NCBI RefSeq assembly: GCF_004135735.1
Contig: NZ_CP012670.1
Span: 5,224,501 to 5,288,500 of the forward strand
Length of the DNA stretch: 64,000 nucleotides
Direction of reading: 5' to 3'
Source of the DNA: Sorangium cellulosum
GTDB lineage: Bacteria > Myxococcota_A > Polyangia > Polyangiales > Polyangiaceae
The stretch's first letter is position 1, and each line of letters starts with the position of its first letter. Shown in pieces: positions 61,381 to 64,000 of the stretch. The position numbers were made by a program, and so were the translations under genes. The notes under the pieces are model-generated. The model saw only the letters and a program-made list of their open reading frames with translations. It did not search any database and had not been told where the DNA came from.

Positions 61381-61606
61381 GAGAAAAACTGTAAAAGATG
61401 GCAAACCCCTGGACTTCGGCGGATCCAGGTCTCATGTCCCTGACGGAGCTCGATTTCCGGGTCGAGCCTTGGAGTGTGCGGCCCTGCAAGGGTCCAGGGG
61501 GCGTGAAGAGGACGCGCGGTTCCATTCTTTCGTGTGATTTCGCGCCGCGGTCCGGTTGCGCTCCCCTCGCCTGTTCCGTTACGATTCCCCCGGTAGGAGC
61601 CTCGGT

Positions 61607-62935
61607 TTGAGTCCCGATTTTGTCCCATTGCCAGCGCTTGGCGCTGCAGTTCTATCCGCTGTACTTGGCTCGCTGTTCGTCGGAGCGGACACGGCGCTGA
61701 CGACGCTGAGCGCTTCAAGGCTCGGCGCCCTGATTGAGCAATCGACGGGCCCCACGAAGGCCGCCTACGAGCGGATTCGTCGAGAAGACGCCAAGCTGCG
61801 CTCCCGCTACCTGCTCGGCTGGGTCGTGTCGACGAGCCTGACCGCCGCATTCTTCGATCGGCTCTTCCGGACGAGCTTTCCGGGCCCTGGGCTCTACCTC
61901 GGGCTGGCGACGACCATCCTCCTGAGCGGCGCCCTTTACGAGGTCAGCTCCACGCTCGGCCGCAAGCACGCCGATCGGGCAGCCTCGACGGCGGTCCGCT
62001 TCCTGCGCCCTCTCGAGATTGCGATGCTGCCGCTCGCCATACCGCTCGGCTGGATCGGCTCCAGGCTGGGGGCGAAGGACGGCGAGCAGTCCTCGGATCC
62101 GCGGGTCGCCGAGGCGGAGGTCGAGATCCTCGTCGATGAGGTCGAGCGCTCCGGTCTCTTCGGGCGAGAGCCGGCGGAGATGATCCGCAATGTGCTCGAG
62201 TTCGCCGATCTCACGGCGCGGGACGTCATGGTGCCGCGGTCCAAGGTCGAGGCCATCGAGATCTCCACGCCGCTCGAGAAGGTGCTGGAGCTCGTCACGG
62301 AGAGCGGGCACTCCAGGTATCCGGTCTACAAGGACCAGATCGACAACATCGCTGGTCTTCTGTATGCGAAGGACCTGTTCAAGGTCCTCGAGGAGCGCGG
62401 GTTGAAGAGCACGACGCTCCGGGAGATCACGCGGAGCCCGGCCAATTTCGTCGCCGAGTCGCAGCCGCTGTCCTCTTTGCTCAAGGAGATGAAGAGCCGC
62501 AGGCAGCACCTCGCCATCGTGGTCGACGAGTTTGGTGGGATGTCGGGGATTGTCACCCTCGAGGACGTGCTCGAGGAGATCGTCGGCGACATCCGCGACG
62601 AGCACGACGAGACGGATGACGGGGCGGCGATCCAGGATCTCGGCGACGGGCGGCTGGTCGCCGACGCGGCCGTATCGATGAGCGATCTGTCGGCGTACCT
62701 GGGCGCGGAGCTCGATCGCGAGGGGCAGTACGAGTCGCTCGGCGGCATGCTCATGAAGCATGTGGGCAAGGTGCCCGAGGTGGGCACGGCGGTGAGCAAG
62801 TTCGGGCTGCGTTTCATCGTGCGGGACAGCGACGAGCGCCACATCGGCAAGGTCGAGATCGTGCGTCCCCGGGCGATGAGCGCCGGCGGCGCCATGGGTG
62901 CAGGCGGCGCCATGGGCGCTGGCGGCGCAGCCTGA
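61607..62935 (+). CDS. CorC/HlyC-type CBS-domain transport protein (CNNM/UPF0053-like)
   Basis: A 442-residue inner-membrane protein. Domains: N-terminal DUF21-like membrane part with three or four TM helices (~5-165, AVLSAVLGSLFVGADTALTT, YLGLATTILLSGALYEVSST); two CBS domains (~205-330, ARDVMVPRSKVEAIEI, VDEFGGMSGIVTLEDVLEEI); and a C-terminal CorC_HlyC domain (DLSAYLGAELDREGQYESLG). Family members affect metal or Mg2+ handling; hemolysin naming is historical. TTG 61607 has GGAG seven bases upstream; a TTG at 61556 would extend it. The end has AGGAMG repeats. Confidence 0.9.
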   Translation: MSPDFVPLPALGAAVLSAVLGSLFVGADTALTTLSASRLGALIEQSTGPTKAAYERIRREDAKLRSRYLLGWVVSTSLTAAFFDRLFRTSFPGPGLYLGLATTILLSGALYEVSSTLGRKHADRAASTAVRFLRPLEIAMLPLAIPLGWIGSRLGAKDGEQSSDPRVAEAEVEILVDEVERSGLFGREPAEMIRNVLEFADLTARDVMVPRSKVEAIEISTPLEKVLELVTESGHSRYPVYKDQIDNIAGLLYAKDLFKVLEERGLKSTTLREITRSPANFVAESQPLSSLLKEMKSRRQHLAIVVDEFGGMSGIVTLEDVLEEIVGDIRDEHDETDDGAAIQDLGDGRLVADAAVSMSDLSAYLGAELDREGQYESLGGMLMKHVGKVPEVGTAVSKFGLRFIVRDSDERHIGKVEIVRPRAMSAGGAMGAGGAMGAGGAA

Positions 62936-63073
62936 TCCTCGGGGTAGCGCGGATCGCTGAGCCGGCGTCGCGGGGGTCACGCCGGGCCGCCGGGCAGGCT
63001 GGCTCGGCACGGGTCTGGGTGCGCATCGGCCAGGTCCATGCCTGGGCGAGCGAGAGATCTTGCCGAGCTGCCC

Positions 63074-63236
63074 GGCCCCCGGAGAGGGTGTTCGTGGGGC
63101 GGCATGGGGACCCCACCGAACTCGCCCGGGACGTTCGCTCCCCGACGCGCTCCGCGCGCCGGAGAGCGAACGTCGACTGGGGCTCGGACATCGGTCCGTC
63201 CCCCACGCCGCCCCACGAACACCCTCTCCGGGGGCC
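63074..63236. repeat. Large nested palindrome downstream of the CBS-domain gene
   Basis: Perfect 30-base outer arms at 63074-63103 and 63207-63236 (starting GGCCCCCGGAGAGGGTGTTC), nearly continued by ATGGGGAC/GTCCCCCAC, enclose a second perfect 11-base inverted repeat GACGTTCGCTC (63130-63140) with GAGCGAACGTC (63164-63174). The whole could form a nested cruciform or RNA hairpin. It occupies part of the gene-free stretch 62936-63492. Confidence 0.85.
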
Positions 63237-63284
63237 TACCGCTTCCTTGATTTCCACCTGAATGGGCCACGAACACCCCCGAGC

Positions 63285-63371
63285 GGGCGCTCATGGCGAC
63301 CCGTTCGGGCGCTCATGGCGACCCGTTCGGGCGCTCATGGCGACCAGATCGGCGCTCATGGCGAGCAAAGC
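63285..63371. repeat. Four 21-22-bp tandem units
   Basis: Units at 63285, 63307, 63329 and 63351 share GGCGCTCATGGCGA; the first two are GGGCGCTCATGGCGACCCGT-TC and the last two diverge at the 3' end. The array is non-coding, between two palindromes. Confidence 0.85.
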
Positions 63372-63492
63372 GGGCGGTCACCCGCACAGGAGACGGGCCC
63401 AGATCGGCGTTTTCGGCGCGGAAGCGCACTCCAGTGCGCTGAGCACCGAAAACGCCGAGGTGGGCCCGTATCCGAAGCGGGTGACCGTCCGC
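63370..63492. terminator. 123-base hairpin at the 3' end of the right-edge gene
   Basis: Blocks of perfect pairing: CGGTCACCCGC/GCGGGTGACCG, CGGGCCCA/TGGGCCCG, TCGGCGTTTTCGG/CCGAAAACGCCGA and GCGCACT/AGTGCGC around a 2-base loop. It ends directly at the minus-strand stop codon (63493-63495), consistent with a terminator for that gene, but far longer than usual. Confidence 0.7.
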
Positions 63493-64000
63493 TTATCGGG
63501 CGAGGGAGATCTTGTGGAGCTCGTTCGCCAGGTTGTCGCCTTCCTTGATGAGGCCGTCCGTCTCGGTCGCGGGGTTGTCCTTGTTGCCCTCGAGCAGCTG
63601 GCGGATGTCGCGCATCGCGCTGGCAAGCTTGAACACGATCTGCTCGCTGGTGAAGGCGGCAACGGACTGGGGATCGACCGGGAGCGCCTGCAGATCGCCG
63701 CCGGCGAGGTCGCCCCTCGTCCAGCGAATGGCCTCCTTCTCGGTCGGCTTCATGCCCTGCTGCGTGCGCTCCAGACGGGTCACCGTGTACTTCGCCGGCC
63801 AGTCCTTCCCGAACGGGAAGGGCGCCTTGTTGGGGACGAGCTCCGCCAGCGTCTTGTCGCCGTCCCGGCGGAAGACCACCGAGAAGTTCGCCACGGGCTC
63901 CGCCTGCTCCTTCCACGATTTCTCGACGGGAGCCTGCGCCGCGACGAGCAGGTTCTTGAGGCTGTCCTTCGTCTTGTTCAGATCCTGGACCGACGTGGTG
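63493..64000 (-). CDS. Hypothetical protein, 5' end beyond window
   Basis: The frame runs without a stop from 63493 to the right edge (~169 codons visible). It is soluble, helical and charged: a Lys/Asn-rich first part (LNKTKDSLKNLLVAAQAPVEKSW is interrupted by no stop), then VVFRRDGDKTLAELV and SAMRDIRQLLEGNKDNP. No family, signal or catalytic motif was recognised. A start within the window, GTG 63894, would make 133 residues, but open codons before it support a longer gene. Its 3' end abuts a large hairpin. Confidence 0.6.
   Translation of the reverse strand, partial: TTSVQDLNKTKDSLKNLLVAAQAPVEKSWKEQAEPVANFSVVFRRDGDKTLAELVPNKAPFPFGKDWPAKYTVTRLERTQQGMKPTEKEAIRWTRGDLAGGDLQALPVDPQSVAAFTSEQIVFKLASAMRDIRQLLEGNKDNPATETDGLIKEGDNLANELHKISLAR

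Noticed and set aside
63285..63371. CRISPR-like array in the right intergenic region
   Set aside because: The 22-bp units directly abut without spacers.

Overview
The window is very GC-rich, with G or C at almost every third codon position, and reads as chromosome from a large-genome myxobacterium (Sorangium/Polyangium type). Supporting this are a MYXO-CTERM-like protein tail, an Oar-like TonB-dependent receptor, a Pkn-type Ser/Thr kinase beside TPR and Cys-rich lipoproteins, several prepilins, and many Pro/Ala/Gly-rich secreted proteins. This is inferred from gene content; no rRNA or phylogenetic marker was compared.

Layout: 1-3.9 kb has the end of a matrixin protease, an RNase D-like nuclease and an MscS channel. 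bioB (3.9-5.0 kb, minus) is followed upstream by tandem repeats. 5.5-11.7 kb is an accessory island. It holds a secreted coiled-coil carrier protein, an out-of-frame AT-richer nuclease-like toxin tip, an immunity-like gene split by an IS3-family element, and an intact paralogue of that gene. 11.8-18 kb (minus) carries a PilT-like ATPase, a lipoprotein, thiC, and tonB-exbB-exbD-exbD. This last group is divergent from an Oar-like receptor and its lipoprotein partner (18.1-22.4 kb).

22.6-27.7 kb holds a membrane protein, a methyltransferase, an atypical SDR, a lysophospholipid-type acyltransferase and an S66 carboxypeptidase. 27.9-40.1 kb is a long minus-strand run: a 1,774-residue TPR protein, a Ser/Thr kinase with Cys-rich lipoprotein and TPR partner, a thioredoxin-like protein and a lipoprotein, headed by tRNA-Leu(CAG). 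40.5-49.1 kb (plus) carries pyrC-rimO, a lipoprotein, a PilR-like sigma-54 activator and a cluster of four pilin-like proteins with a helical partner. 49.3-54.8 kb (minus) has a PEGA-repeat protein, a small Cys-containing protein and a phosphodiester-glycosidase-like protein. 55.0-62.9 kb (plus) has gatCA, a GNAT enzyme, a second SDR-acyltransferase pair, truB and a CorC/HlyC-type CBS protein. The right end holds large palindromes and the 3' part of an unrecognised gene.

Three themes recur. An SDR-plus-acyltransferase module occurs twice, and in both copies the SDR lacks the usual Tyr/Lys catalytic pair. Very long imperfect hairpins sit at gene 3' ends. In-frame tandem repeats lie inside coding genes, including truB. 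The strongest candidate for an undescribed system is the 5.7-11.7 kb toxin/immunity-like island. Its first immunity-like gene becomes one continuous frame again if the IS and one target repeat are removed.
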